The translations under genes and the position numbers were made by a program. A DNA stretch of 60,124 nt from Rhizomucor pusillus (taxonomy: Eukaryota; Mucoromycota; Mucoromycetes; Mucorales; Lichtheimiaceae), in contig FWWN02000128.1 of assembly GCA_900175165.2 (NCBI GenBank), forward strand, positions 1-60,124, written 5' to 3'. Each line of letters starts with the position of its first letter. Positions within the stretch are counted from its first letter, which is position 1. A model generated the notes under the pieces. It searched no databases and was not told where the DNA came from. It saw only the letters and a program-made list of their open reading frames with translations. Below, one piece after another: positions 37,821-53,787 of the stretch.

Positions 37821-37980
37821 GAGAAAACAAAAATGACGAACCTTTTACCAACATTGGAATCTCACTATGTGCCACTATTTTCTGATAATGGGCTGGCTTC
37901 AAGCAAAGGAAGATTTGATTCTTTGTATTGGAGTCTTGTGAAATGGTGCACGGAAAACTTTATTTGTTTCACATCGTGTA

Positions 37981-40900
37981 TCATGATTCTACGAGCAAAC
38001 GTCTTGTTCGTACAATGTGATCCCACTCTTCTGTAGTCTTGATGCAGAGTCGTTTTCCTGTAGCAGGGTCGCCAAACATGCTCGCCCAGTATGCAAGCTT
38101 CTCGTCGTTTGTGACAAGGACAAGCTGCAAAATGTTTTGTTGCTTTGATGTCTCAGCATCTTTATGTGTCATGTAATAGAGCATGCAGCTGATAAGCGGG
38201 CTGTATGCACGCGGGACGTCGGTAAATGACACCGAAGGCACCGTTTTCTCGTCTTCACCCTCGCTTTCATGAGAGTCATATTCTTCTTTGCTGTCCTCGG
38301 TATCAGAGATGGAAATCTCGCTATCTTCGTCTTCTTCTTCATCTTCATCGAATTGTCTCCTTCTCGGTCTAAATAGATCTTCACTCGAGACGGACTCAAT
38401 ATCAGAATTTTCAATTACATCAACGAGTCCGTCCCCTTCGTCATCCTCGTCTTCGCTGCCTTGCTGCGAAAAGCTATCATCCGTGAAGGTATCGTTGTTT
38501 CTGCTTTCTCCTAGCCAATACTTTTCTGCATCTGACCATTCTGGCAGCTTCTCGCTCAGTTTCTGGGTGCGGAGGAACGACGTTGTTAGCGAACGCTCGC
38601 CGCCGCCATCTTTCTTGAGCGTTTGGTCAAGGAAACGGATTGATTCACGTGCTTGCATGTTTAAGTGCGAATTGCCTTTCTTGTGAATATCAAGGGAATC
38701 GATAGCTAATTGAGACAGCATTGTATTAGCACCGATTCAGATATCAAGTACTGGCCAAGTTCAACTTACTCTCCAACGGGACAATAACTTCTAGAATGAC
38801 CGGTTGCAATCTGCTGCCAACGTTCAATACTTGATTTGACCATTTCTTGAGTCTGGGAAGTGAATCCAAGAAGGCAGTGACGTCCACGATAACCTTGCAA
38901 ATACTTGGCTTCTCTGCCGGTTCTCGAGATGCACCAAGATTTAAGCGGTTCACATTCTTTTCCAACGATGATACCTGCTCCATCAGGCGCTGCGTAGCGA
39001 GCGCTTTCATGAAACGGTTCTGCTGTTGGCGCTGCACAAAGGATATCAGCATAACTCTCACAGCAAGTTGAAACCTAATCTTTTATACCTTCGCATTTTC
39101 ATCAATCACGCTATATTTTTGCTCTGTCTTATTGTACTGAACAAATTCAAAGGACTATATGCCAAAATTAATCGTCTACTTTCCAAATATTGTCACAAAC
39201 TCTATACTTACACTAGATTCGGCAATCTTCTTTGCAAATTCACGGACTCTTACCCAGCGAGTCTGCGCCCTCGCTGCATCGCTTTTTTCATCAATGTTTT
39301 CGTACCCATTTTCCTTGAAGAAATCAACAGTAACATGGAACTTTGCAAGTGGCATCAATCCAACCAGCATCAGATCTTCGGATACCGGGTACGTTGCAGG
39401 CAGCACGTTTGCTATTGGGTCTGGAAACATTGAATGTCCAATGATACACACCAAAAATGTTTGCAACGCCTGAATATATACATGATTTAATAGCATATCC
39501 TTACATCTCAACATTCACATGTTACCTTCACGAGATCCCGCTTATCATTGTCACGTATGTTGCGGCCTTCGGCATTTGCGCCGGCGCAATATTGAGCAAG
39601 TAACGGAAGATTATAGGTCAAAAATGTGCACCATGTGGAAACACCAGGTAGTATGGCTTTGTCCACCATATCACATATATGGCTATATGTGGATGCTTCC
39701 AGCTGATCTTTCAATTGCTCTTGAGCTTTCTGGATATTCTGGTACAAGGCATTGATCACTTTAAATGCAAACGTCAAGACTTGGATTTGCCGGCTCTGCA
39801 ACTGAGTCCATTGTGACAAATTTTCTATACAAACAGTTTGTTCATGAATCAATTTCGTCAATGCTTTTGGTCGCCAGGATTCGATTTACCTTTGCTTTTC
39901 ATGCGCTCACCAAAGTCCCATGCGCTGATCATCAAAATGCATATAGTACGAGTAAATGTCGTCTTCAATACCAGCAGAGACGAGGAAAAGGCGTCATCGT
40001 CCGCAGACTGCGATGCCAGCATTAAATTATGCACACATTCGCCCAAATATCCACTAAAGCTGGTATAATTTGCAGAATCCACACTGCAAAGAAGTGTGCT
40101 GTTTAATGGAAGAACATTTTTAAATGATGTTAATCTTACTCACCTGTCACCAAACAGCATATTCCTGTGCACTTGCAAGAAACGTTCCACAAATGCAGCC
40201 AACATTGCCGAAGCGCTGATCTTCTCCTTGGGACTCCTTGTCGGCGGAAATCTCAGTTTGGCATAGAACGAGCGAAGATTTTCACGACCGACACTCGAAG
40301 GGTATTTCATCGCCAGGCTGCATACGGCATTGTGTGAGTTCATCGTTATGCAAATCAATTAAATAGCATCGATTACCTCATGCAATAGTAAAATGCCACA
40401 TCTATTGCGCTACCATTGGATAGTGAAACCAGAGCCAGTTGGGAATAAGGTTTGCCAGTAGCACGGTAGACATCAACGGCTTTTTGATAGCACTCTTTTG
40501 ACAGCTTCCAGTAATCATTGGCGATCTTTTTCTTGCTGTCGGCCATAGCTTGTGAAGCGCGGTATCTGGCGACATCTCCCATGCATATATAATTGGATTG
40601 GATTAGTTGTCCTATCTTCTCATCCGTTGCAGATCCGTCATTGTTTCGATTTGCGCCTTGTTTGAATAGATCTATGCGATGGTAAGCCTTCCAGTTCAAT
40701 GTAGATAACGGTGTATTACGTACCAATGCCCAAGGTACGAATATCAATGTGATAATCGCCTTTTATACGGTCGTTCAAATCGCGATAAAACTTGAATGTA
40801 GCATCAATGTGTCTGAAAAACGTCTTCAAGAGCCGATGTCGCGCAGCATGATCATTCTCTGGCCGCAGCTGGAAAATAACCGGTAAATTAAGGATGTTAC

Positions 40901-41510
40901 GCACAAACTTTCCTTCATTGTCTGCTCTTACCTTGCGTAGCTTACTTCGAACTTGCTCGATGTTGGCATAAAAGACGTTACGCCACAGCTTATCGTCTAT
41001 CCGTTGCGATGTAGCAAATAAAAGATCCTTGCTCAAGATTTGGCGATAGGCATCCTTTAGACTGCATTTTCCTTATTCTTAGCTTACAGTTCTCAACATA
41101 AGCATTCTATTGATCCTTGCATACCTCTTCCGTACATATTCGATTTCATCCTCTGTGGCAGCAATCTGCTCAGCAACAGCAGCGTCACCGGATGGCTTCT
41201 TTGGCGTGTTGGCATAGCTAATTTTCAGCTGGGTCTGGAGTTCACTCAATTGTCTCTCAAGCGCAGAAGCTTCGCTGGTATATATCGAGGATGGTTAAGA
41301 CCTTGCTCTTTGAGCGCCTTGCCATACATATTGCACTAACCTCGTCAAGTCACTCAAATCAAAACGTTGCTGCTGCTGTTGCTTTTTCCCTTCTTGCTGA
41401 CACTGAGATGCTTGCTTTTTCCTACTGCGCGTCCGATTGCGTCTTCGGCGTCTTTGTTGCGTTTGCTTTTTCAAGTCTGGAGAAGATACCGAATTTGATT
41501 TTGTCTGCAT
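37981..41510 (-). CDS. EST1/SMG5-6-7 family protein with C-terminal PIN-like domain
   Basis: Eleven exons (41341-41510, 41125-41274, 40724-41061, 40377-40671, 40144-40317, 39890-40083, 39526-39824, 39212-39469, 39089-39154, 38770-39031, 37981-38705) give 976 residues. The N-terminus is Arg/Gln-rich. A 14-3-3-like/TPR part with SMG features follows (HRLLKTFFRHIDATFKFYRD, NYICMGDVARYR, PYSQLALVS, CMSLAMKYPSSVGRENL), then ENAKRQQQNRFMKALATQRL before a PIN-like domain (VIVDVTAFLDSL, Asp at about 698; LVLVTNDEKLAYWA near the C-terminus). The acidic position corresponding to SMG6 DDLIL reads AYSPLIS, so the metal site looks incomplete, as in SMG5. A long acidic insertion (about 815-895) interrupts the PIN fold. 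Expected role: nonsense-mediated decay adaptor, possibly telomere-related. Confidence 0.88.
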
Positions 41511-41840
41511 CTTTTCATGAACTCTAACATTATCAAACTAATAAAAAATGTTCTTTTTTGGTCTTGGATTTGCAAAAGTCGTGTCGATGGGTTCAGAGAT
41601 TTGACATTCCTTCGACAACAGGAAAGCGAACAGAACGAACAACAGCTGACAGCGGACTTGACAAAAAAGCAAATGATCCCCGCAGGACCCTTTTCCAAAA
41701 TATATCTTTCTTTCAAGAACTGGAAAACACATTTTTTTGTAATTGTTTGTTGAGTAAGAGTCTAATTAAGCAAATCCATTAAACGTTTACGAAGTAGTGT
41801 TTGAGGTATCTTCTTGAGTCGATACAGGGGACAAGTCCTT
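41511..41840. other. Intergenic, tandem USP / EST1-like genes
   Basis: 330 bases: 3' end of the USP gene and promoter of the EST1/SMG gene, both on the minus strand. Nothing else seen. Confidence 0.5.
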
Positions 41841-46173
<4,333 letters not shown>

Positions 46174-46185
<12 letters not shown>

Positions 46186-47498
46186 TCAGCCGATCGGCTC
46201 TTGCTTGTTTTTGTACATGGCTTTCGAGGATCAGACACTTCTTTTAAAGTATATGACTACGTTTTTATTTATATTTACAGAACTTGAGTTCCTGAGTTCG
46301 CAAACCGGTTGCTAGGATTTTCCAAGTCGCTTGAAAGCCATTGCACCGTACTCCAATGTCCACACTATTGTGTACCCTCGATACAAAACAGCCGGGTAAA
46401 TTTTTTGTTCAAGAATGTATATATACAATTTTTCTGACTGGCCTGCATGGATTCAGCGACTTCAATCTGGCAACCGAGAACCTCTTGACATGGCTGAAAG
46501 AGCAAATTAAAAAGCAACAAGAAGATATGGGTGCTCGCGGTGAAACAGGAGACGTCTTGATAGTGCTTTTGGGCCACTCGATGGGTGGACTTGTGTGTAA
46601 GCTTGCAGCCCTGGAAGAGGGGACAATCGTTTGCTAAAATCAATGAAAATGAAAAAAGCGGCAGAAGTCATCCTTAGGGTCTACACCAGTCCTGACGACA
46701 ATGTGCTCCAGGGTGGCCATATATTAGGACTTGTCGGATTTGATTCACCGTTTTATTCCGTGAACCATCGATTCGTATCGTCAACAGCTCTCTCGCATGT
46801 CGAGACAGTTAACCGCCATGTATCGAACTTTTGGAGTTCTGCCACAACACGTCAAACATCGACAATGGCAAGCAACCGGTTAAGTTTGACCTGGCCAGAA
46901 AAGCAAAAACCATCTTTATCATCGTTCAGCCAATGGGGTGGTTTACTTGCCGGTGCAGTGGGCGTAGCGGCCGTGGGAGCAGCGGCGTATCTTGCAAAGG
47001 ACCACATTGCAGCTAGCGTCACAAATGTCTTTGATCATTTAGAGTTTGTAAGCACTCTTCTGGATTTTAACGGCTGCTACGAAAGGTAAAACACGAATCC
47101 TCTTTTCATTTCATTGTTATTTACTCGGGTACTGTTAGAGTGGAGGCTTTGAGTCAAATCAAGGATCTCGTGTTCAAATGTTTTTACATCCTGGTAAAGA
47201 TTGGATCATCCGCATTTCTTTTAGCAGATTCAATAGAAGACTAAACGATTTCGGCGTTGATTAGTTACCAACGGGAGATGAATTTTCAAGTGACCAGCGT
47301 ACGTTTATAGCACGTCCTCCTCTGGAGACCGCGCATTACTTTGTTCCGGTCATGTCCCGAACAGAAAATGAGATTGAAGCGCATATGAATATGTTCGATC
47401 CCGTAAAGAACGAAGACTACTATGTGATGGGTCAAGATACGATGACTCTAGTATCCGAAATGATTTCCAGGCACAACAGAAGATCATCCCAACGTTGA
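46174..47498 (+). CDS. DUF676-type alpha/beta hydrolase (putative lipase/serine esterase)
   Basis: Six exons (46174-46248, 46316-46395, 46457-46596, 46659-47085, 47139-47193, 47265-47498) give 336 residues. The fold is recognisable from LLLVFVHGFRGSDTSFK near the N-terminus, VYPRYKTAG, and the nucleophile elbow LLGHSMGGLVSAEVILRVYT with Ser at about residue 91. GLVGFDSPFYSVNHRF follows. A Gly/Ala-rich hydrophobic segment (WGGLLAGAVGVAAVGAAAYL, about 189-208) could be a membrane anchor. The C-terminus (RPPLETAHYFVPVMSRTENE) is typical of this fungal subgroup. Substrate unknown; a membrane-associated esterase or lipase is the inference. Its ATG lies inside the first codons of the divergent USP gene. 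Confidence 0.88.
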
Positions 47499-47848
47499 TA
47501 CCCCACACACTACTAAATTATGTATACTTTACCTCGATTGATCTATATCTCCTGTATTATTCCTTGTGTGCATCTAGACATCGCGGTAGCTGGTAGCTAC
47601 AAACAATAGAGTCATAGTTTTCGACTGAACTCCGACTCTATTGCATTAGTCGTCGCAGAAACGACCGCTCGGTATCCCATTCATGCTATCCCCATAGCAT
47701 CCTTTTGAAGGTATCTAAGGATACCCAGGATCAACAGCGATAGTGCGTCGGGAATTGAATTTGGCGACAATACATATTGCTGCATGACACACGCGTTCCT
47801 TTCTCTTTCTTTCATTCTACTTTTCATTTTTCTCACACAAGGAAGGTT
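47499..47848. other. Intergenic, DUF676 hydrolase / GH20
   Basis: 350 bases with an imperfect inverted pair around 47615-47645 (AATAGAGTCA and TGACTCTATT-like). A pyrimidine-rich stretch precedes the GH20 start. No gene supported. Confidence 0.45.
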
Positions 47849-50577
47849 ATGAAAGCGCATATCTTGCTGAGCGCTGCCATATGCATGCAATCCATAGCAT
47901 ACGCTGTAGAAAGTGTCTTTCTGTGGCCGATACCGGAATCTGTATCCTCTGGGCAAACGAAAATCAATCTCGACGTATGTGTGGGGTTTATCACAAGAAA
48001 GAGAGAGAAAAGAAAACGTGTATAAAGCTCGAGCAATTATCCTTAGCCAAATTTTGAAATCAAAGGATCCTATTCAAGCTCGGTGCTTGACAAGGCAGTT
48101 GAACGATACAAACACATCATTACACATGACCGTTGGGTGCCTGCAAGTATCACGCACGAGTATTGACAGTTTGAAAGAGAAAGACAAGGCTCACATATGC
48201 ATGTAACTTAGATCCAAGTACCAATGCATGTACCTGCAAGTCAGGAGCAGAAAATGCAAGAGCGAGATGCACAGTTGCGCATTACTGTTGGAGACAAAGT
48301 ACTAGAGTCACTTGAAATCAGCGTCGATGATAACGCTGCGGAGCTCGTTCAGGGGGTAGATGAATCGTATGTGCTTGATGTTCCGAGTGACAGCAATACG
48401 GCCACACTAAAGGCAGCCACTGTGTGGGGTGCTATCCGTGGCCTGGAGACATTCTCGCAGCTCGTGCAAGCTTCAAGGAACGGACCTGTACGAGACGTTG
48501 ACAACTCGGAGCAGCGAGAGCAAAAAGTGGTTGCGAAGACCCACTTCAATGGCTTATTCATCCCTGAAACACCCATCCACATTGAAGATTCACCCAGGTT
48601 CACTCACCGTGGATTGATGCTGGGTATGTTTCTACACACTACAGAGTCATGTCAATACATATTAACACTAGGTTGCGTTGCCGGTGTAGATACTTCACGT
48701 AACTACTTTCCCGTAAGAGATATACTTCGCACTCTGGACGCTATGGCGTACAACAAGATGAATGTGAGTAAAGTGGTTTGGCAATTTGATCGATTTGATA
48801 CTCTTAGTAACTTTTAAACTTAGGTTTTCCATTGGCATATTACCGATTCTCAGAGCTTTCCGTTGAGACTCGAAACTGTACCCGAGCTGGCAGAACACGG
48901 TGCATATGTTGTGAATGGCAGACGTTATGTATACACCAAGAAAGACGTAAAGCGCATTGTGCAATATGCCAAGGAACGCGGTATCAGAGTTGTGCCAGAA
49001 ATTGACATGGTAGGTAACACACAGAGTTCTCGACAATGTTGCTAAATAGCATATATATAGCCCGCACATACGGGGTCCTGGGGTTTGGCTTTCAAGGAGC
49101 TCACGTAAGTATCTTAAACAATACTGTTACGAAGGCAGAGGGGGATGCATGAAATGATTTATAATAATATATAGCACATGCACTGGACGGTTTTTCCTTG
49201 ATGAAACAAATGACTGGAACGGACGCTACGCTGCAGAGCCAACGACTGGACAGCTGAACCCTGTACTGGATGAGACGTACGAGCTCGTCAATAAGGTGAT
49301 TTCGGAAATTGCAAGCATGTTCCCCGACGGATCATTCCACGGCGGTGGAGACGAACCTATTTACAAATGCTGGGAAGATGAACCCTCCGTTCGAGAATAT
49401 ATGAATGCCCACAACGCTACAGGCGAAGACCTGCTCAACAAGTTTTTGACAAACGAAATCAAATTTATCCAAAAGGCCGGAAAGCAACCTATCTTGTGGG
49501 AAGGTAGATGATCCCGAGAGGCTGTTTTAAGAGGATCACATCGAATCTCACTAAACATTTCAATGCAGACTCTGTCACCAACAACAATTTGGCAATTCCA
49601 AAGGATGTAGTTCTGCAAGTATGGGTAAATCCTGCGCAGCTGGCTGCCAAAAAAGGATACAAGATTATTGCTTCCCATGCCAGTTTTTGGTATTTAGATT
49701 GCGGTCACGGGGGATGGACGTAAGTGGTGTATACGCTTTTGGTGAAAATCATGATTACTCTTATACAAATGGATTGCGGCGCTGTAGAGGCAACGATACA
49801 TCGTACGATGAGCAGGCACCCCCAGAGCTTCCTCCGTCGCTTCAACGAGAACTGCGGAAACACGGTCTCGAAGAAAACTATCGGCCTAGTAACTGGGGAG
49901 GCCCTGGTGGTGACTGGTGCAGGCAAGTATTCCGAAGCAACGCGAGCTTGAAACTGTTGGTTTTTACGCTGTGTACGATATAGTCCTTTCAAGAGCTGGC
50001 AGAGAATTTACAGCTACGACATGACATTTAATTTGACAGAGACAGAAGCTAACAACGTACTAGGTGGCGAAGTTGCCATGTGGTCTGAGCAGATGGATCA
50101 CATTGGCATGGATGGACGCCTGTGGTGAGTTGCTTCCAGGATACAACAAGTTGCGAGTAATAAATGAAAAATATTCTTTGCAGGCCACGCACTGCAGCCG
50201 CAGCGGAAGTAATGTGGTCTGGACGGTACGACAAGCATGGCACGAAACGTGACGTAGGCGAAGCCATGCCGAGAATGTTCGATTGGCGATACCGGCTCGT
50301 CAGAAGAGGTATCCAAGCTGAAGCCATCCAACCATTGTGGTGGTGAGTACAAACTACTGGATTGGTTTTACAGCCTGCATATGGTTTCATTTAACTTTTT
50401 TCTTTTTGTTTTGCTTTTTTCTGCGACACATATAGCGGCCAGAATCCGTACATGTGCAATAGCAAATACCCGGCGTCTTTGTTACCCAAAGATGGTGATG
50501 CACAGTCCTCCACGTATGTACAAAAGAAAGCATTCAATTACACCACGAACAGGGACTTTCTTAACAAGAGCAGATAG
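47849..50577 (+). CDS. Secreted beta-N-acetylhexosaminidase, GH20
   Basis: Releases terminal N-acetylhexosamine from chitin oligomers and glycans; in a chitin/chitosan-walled fungus it serves wall turnover and nutrition. Twelve exons (47849-47974, 48047-about 48136, about 48212-48623, 48690-48763, 48824-49009, 49061-49104, 49175-49503, 49569-49719, 49788-49922, 49984-50124, 50184-50342, 50436-50577) give about 662 residues. Signal peptide: [19 protein letters not shown]. The GH20 core has [40 protein letters not shown] and the catalytic Asp-Glu in [13 protein letters not shown], then [12 protein letters not shown] and AAEVMWSG. The C-terminal loop with Cys is present. The second intron's borders are ambiguous, and intron 9 (49923-49983) requires a GC donor. 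Chitobiase and mammalian HexA are relatives. Confidence 0.94.
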
Positions 50578-51209
50578 ATCAAAAACAGACAAGGCAAACA
50601 TGACAGGAGCAATACACGTGGAGCCATTGCAGACAAGATCGTTTACGGTGTCGCACGACATTTATTCATAGCTATGTAGTATAATAGCAAAAATGTCGAG
50701 CAAGTAAATAACAAGTATACATTTTGTATTCAATTGCATTGTTCCAGAAAATGAGGTGTCCAGACACTACACTGAAATGCTATCTCATGCAACTAAAGAT
50801 ATTTGGTTGCGGGCGGTTTTTGCAGCGAACATAATTTGACAGTGAGTCACTCGATGGTCTGGACCTGTCTTGCTCGGGGACTTTTTGATTAACACACGAT
50901 TCCAGAATAACGCTTTCGTCGTGCTTGCAAATCGATACAACTAAGCATCCAGGTTCCCAATCATATGCGTACACAAACTCTGTATGTAGAAGAACTAAGC
51001 CCACCGCGCATGATGGTTGGAATAGCAACCCAAGGACATGGGTGTGGACGGTTAGGCAGACGCTGAGTGTTTGGCGGGGGGTCACCTCCCACGAGGACAT
51101 GGCAGGCAAGCAGGGATGGATGACTTGTCCCAAATTTTTGGAAAAGCGCTTCTTTGGCAACTTGGATTGTTCCAATTTCTTCCTTCTTCTCATATAATAT
51201 TGTTCATCG
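50578..51209. other. Intergenic, downstream of GH20
   Basis: About 630 bases. Short open frames occur on both strands but none has recognisable motifs or splice support. Confidence 0.5.
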
Positions 51210-51493
51210 ATGGTTGATGCACAGCCGCTTATTTGCTACCTCTGCGGGTCAAGTGAGTAAAAGAGCTTTATTTTCTCAAAAGTATGATGAACTAGGCAGG
51301 GATACTCAATGAACGTTCTCCGTGCACTAAATTTTACCTCTGGTGGCTGCTATCATTGCTCATCGATGTTGGCTTGCATGTATACAGCCAAGCACAAGTC
51401 GAGCGACTGTGTAAGTGCATTTACTAAATGTTGCTAACAATCACGCTTATCATCCCTTTACTAACATTATCATACATTCATTAGCCACAGTAA
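51210..51493 (+). CDS. CCHC zinc-knuckle mini-ORF, possibly a gene fragment
   Basis: Three possible exons (51210-51252, 51388-51410, 51485-51493; GTGAGT...ACAG and GTAAGT...TTAG) join in frame to a 24-residue peptide ending in TAA. It contains a canonical zinc knuckle CYLCGSTKHKSSDC (CX2CX4HX4C). A knuckle built exactly across a splice junction is unlikely by chance, so these look like real exons. Whether this is a complete micro-protein, the start of a longer gene (a donor overlaps the third exon: CCACA then GTAAGT) or a decayed remnant is open. Retroelement Gag proteins and RNA-binding proteins both use such knuckles. Confidence 0.3.
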
Positions 51494-52367
51494 GTTCGGT
51501 TATCCCAAAGAGAGTGGGGATAATATTGTTTTCATCTTGGGAAGCAAGTCAAGTGCCGGCAACAGGTCTGACAGCGCATTGGTACCCTCTCTCCACAGGT
51601 ATTGTTTCCTGCCCAGATGCCATTCAAACCCACGGCGCATTTGTACGACAGTTGATGAGACCAATCGGTGGAGACATTTCCGTTCAGGACCCCATGACAC
51701 ACAACATACTCTCGCTTTTTCTTTACATTAATTGGAGCTCCAAAATATTTACCATCGTTCGCACCGGATGACGCCTTACGACACTGAACATGCCATGCTA
51801 CTCTCTGCAACATTGCTTGCAAAAAAGAAGAAGAAAAGAAAAATCATTTCATCCCCTTTCTGCTGACATCTGTAATTCTATTTTTCAATCATCAATCAAT
51901 TTGTTTTCAGCATCAACGACGAACCAATAATGCAGTGTGATCATTCATTCTATCAAATCGTTCTTTTCCGTTCCACCCTGCTGACTAGAAGATGAATGGA
52001 TCCAGAGAGTTCCAGTACTCTCCTCCGTGCCGGATTGACCGCATATCTTCTGTGGAGTGCAATCGATTGACGCAGGGCATTATTCCAATTGCTTCTATAT
52101 TGTTCCATGTCGCCGCGCCCTAGCTTGCTTCTTTCGCCCCCGCTTTTGTTTCGAATGCGCGTAAATTTACTTTATCAATTTGACTTATTCCAGGATCACG
52201 TATACACGCAGTTATCTTGAAACATCACTGTTATACACAAATTGATCGGTTTATTTGACAAAAAGAGAACAAGGAAAAAATTGGGGTTACAGGTGGGAGG
52301 AGGTATTTGGAAAAAGAAAGGGAGACATGCTTAGGGTATGCCAAAATACATACAGGTTACTAGACCT
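51494..52367. other. Intergenic, before the xanthine dioxygenase 3' end
   Basis: About 870 bases. It may contain continuation exons of the zinc-knuckle ORF (an open frame 51537-51731 is present) but nothing recognisable. Confidence 0.45.
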
Positions 52368-53787
52368 TTAGGCAGTTGCTAAGTCGCTGCTGCGGTAAGG
52401 CGCGAAATCTTCTTCAGTGACAGGAATTGGTTCTTCAGCGCTAGCCATGTTGCATTGTTGGAAAATGCGAATATCAGTTTCCTTCAAGGAGCCAACGACA
52501 GAGTGGAGCACGCCGCGGTTGTGGAAGATGACCATGTCACCATCTTCCCATTCGTGGGCATACACGTTCTCCGGATTGATAGCTGGACGCTGTATCTTGT
52601 AGAGCATTTCTCTGACCTTTTCGAGGTCGCCCACGGGCTTTCCGTCGATAATCAGATCCTGCACTGCTGCAGGATGCACTTGCAGATGGATCTTGCCTGT
52701 TACAGGATTCTTCCACAGCTGCATAAACGACCATGTGAGAATTGCTGATCTTCAAACTTAAACAACAACAAACAGTTCACTTACCATGGGATAAACCTTG
52801 ATGGCGTCTTCATCAATATCAGGAAGCTCTTCAGGCTTCAATTCTAGTCCTTCAGATACCATGCCGAGACCAGTTGAGTGCGCGCGTGCCTTGGAGATCC
52901 AAAGATACGGGTGAGGGGCATACTTGACTTTGGTGCGGAATGCCAGGTCCTTCAAATCCGGCGGCAAAAGCTCGAATGCTTTTTGACCCGAGATGACTGC
53001 ATTAACAACGCGCATTAGTACCATCTCCTGCAGCAGCAAAATCCTCTTCTGCTTACATGCAGTAGTGCCGAGCTGGACATCAAGTGTATGGCCGCTTCCA
53101 TCATCGTACTGCACTGTCTGGCGCCTGGGTTCCTATTTTATCATTGTATCAGCATGAAAAATTACGTTAGATTAGCTTATATATATATCTGTTTACGTAC
53201 GGGGTTCTTGAATCCAAACAGACTGGTGACCTTGGGCGGATTCAATCTGTACAGAGCGGCATCCATGTGCCATCGATAGAACCTTGTCTTTCCCGCAGCT
53301 TCGTCTTCTTCAGAAAGAACATCCTTGTGGAAGACCTTGTGGTGCGGATGCGTTAACTTTCTTTCCTCTACACCCTGGTAGTTTCTGACAACGCCGTTTC
53401 CGAGAAGCTGAACCTGAGGAACGTCGGGAAGAGGCGACAAATCTCGAGCGATGACGGATTCCTTTGCTCGGTGCTGAGCTCCGTGACCATACGTGTCGAC
53501 CTCGGGGTCAAATCGTTTCGTCACCTCGTATTGCGTCTTTGGGCTGATGTGGCCTTGGTTGCGAATTACAACGACCTGGTAAGTATACACTGCTTCTTCG
53601 AGCTTTTTAAAGTCGTGATCTATATTTTCCCTCATTTATGAATATAAAAGAATAGATAAGCAAAAATGGAGATATGTGTGTGCGACGTACTAGTCAGCTT
53701 TTCGAGATCGAGGTCCCTGATGATAGCACCAAAGTCAACACCACTTTGGGCGGCTGTAGGCCTGATAGGTTCAATGGTAAAGGTCAT
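52368..53787 (-). CDS. xanA: 2-oxoglutarate/Fe(II)-dependent xanthine dioxygenase
   Basis: Oxidises xanthine to uric acid with 2-oxoglutarate and O2, the fungal alternative to molybdenum xanthine dehydrogenase. Five exons (53691-53787, 53201-53619, 53057-53132, 52785-52996, 52368-52718) give 384 residues. TauD/TfdA fold. Iron ligands: H150 and D152 (FYRWHMDAAL) and H340 (HNRGVLH), almost the numbering reported for Aspergillus nidulans XanA. Family-specific blocks: KTQYEVTKRFDP, VQLLGNGVV, LTHPHHKVFHKD, YAPHPYLW, STGLGMVSEGLELKPEELPD and WKNPVTGKIHLQVHP. A candidate 2-oxoglutarate Arg is R351. The ATG at 53787 is the first in frame. The gene lies divergent from a GATA factor, the class that controls purine and nitrogen use in other fungi. 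Confidence 0.95.

Noticed and set aside
50780..51193. 137-codon minus-strand ORF after the GH20 gene
   Set aside because: No recognisable motif, no splice or promoter context.
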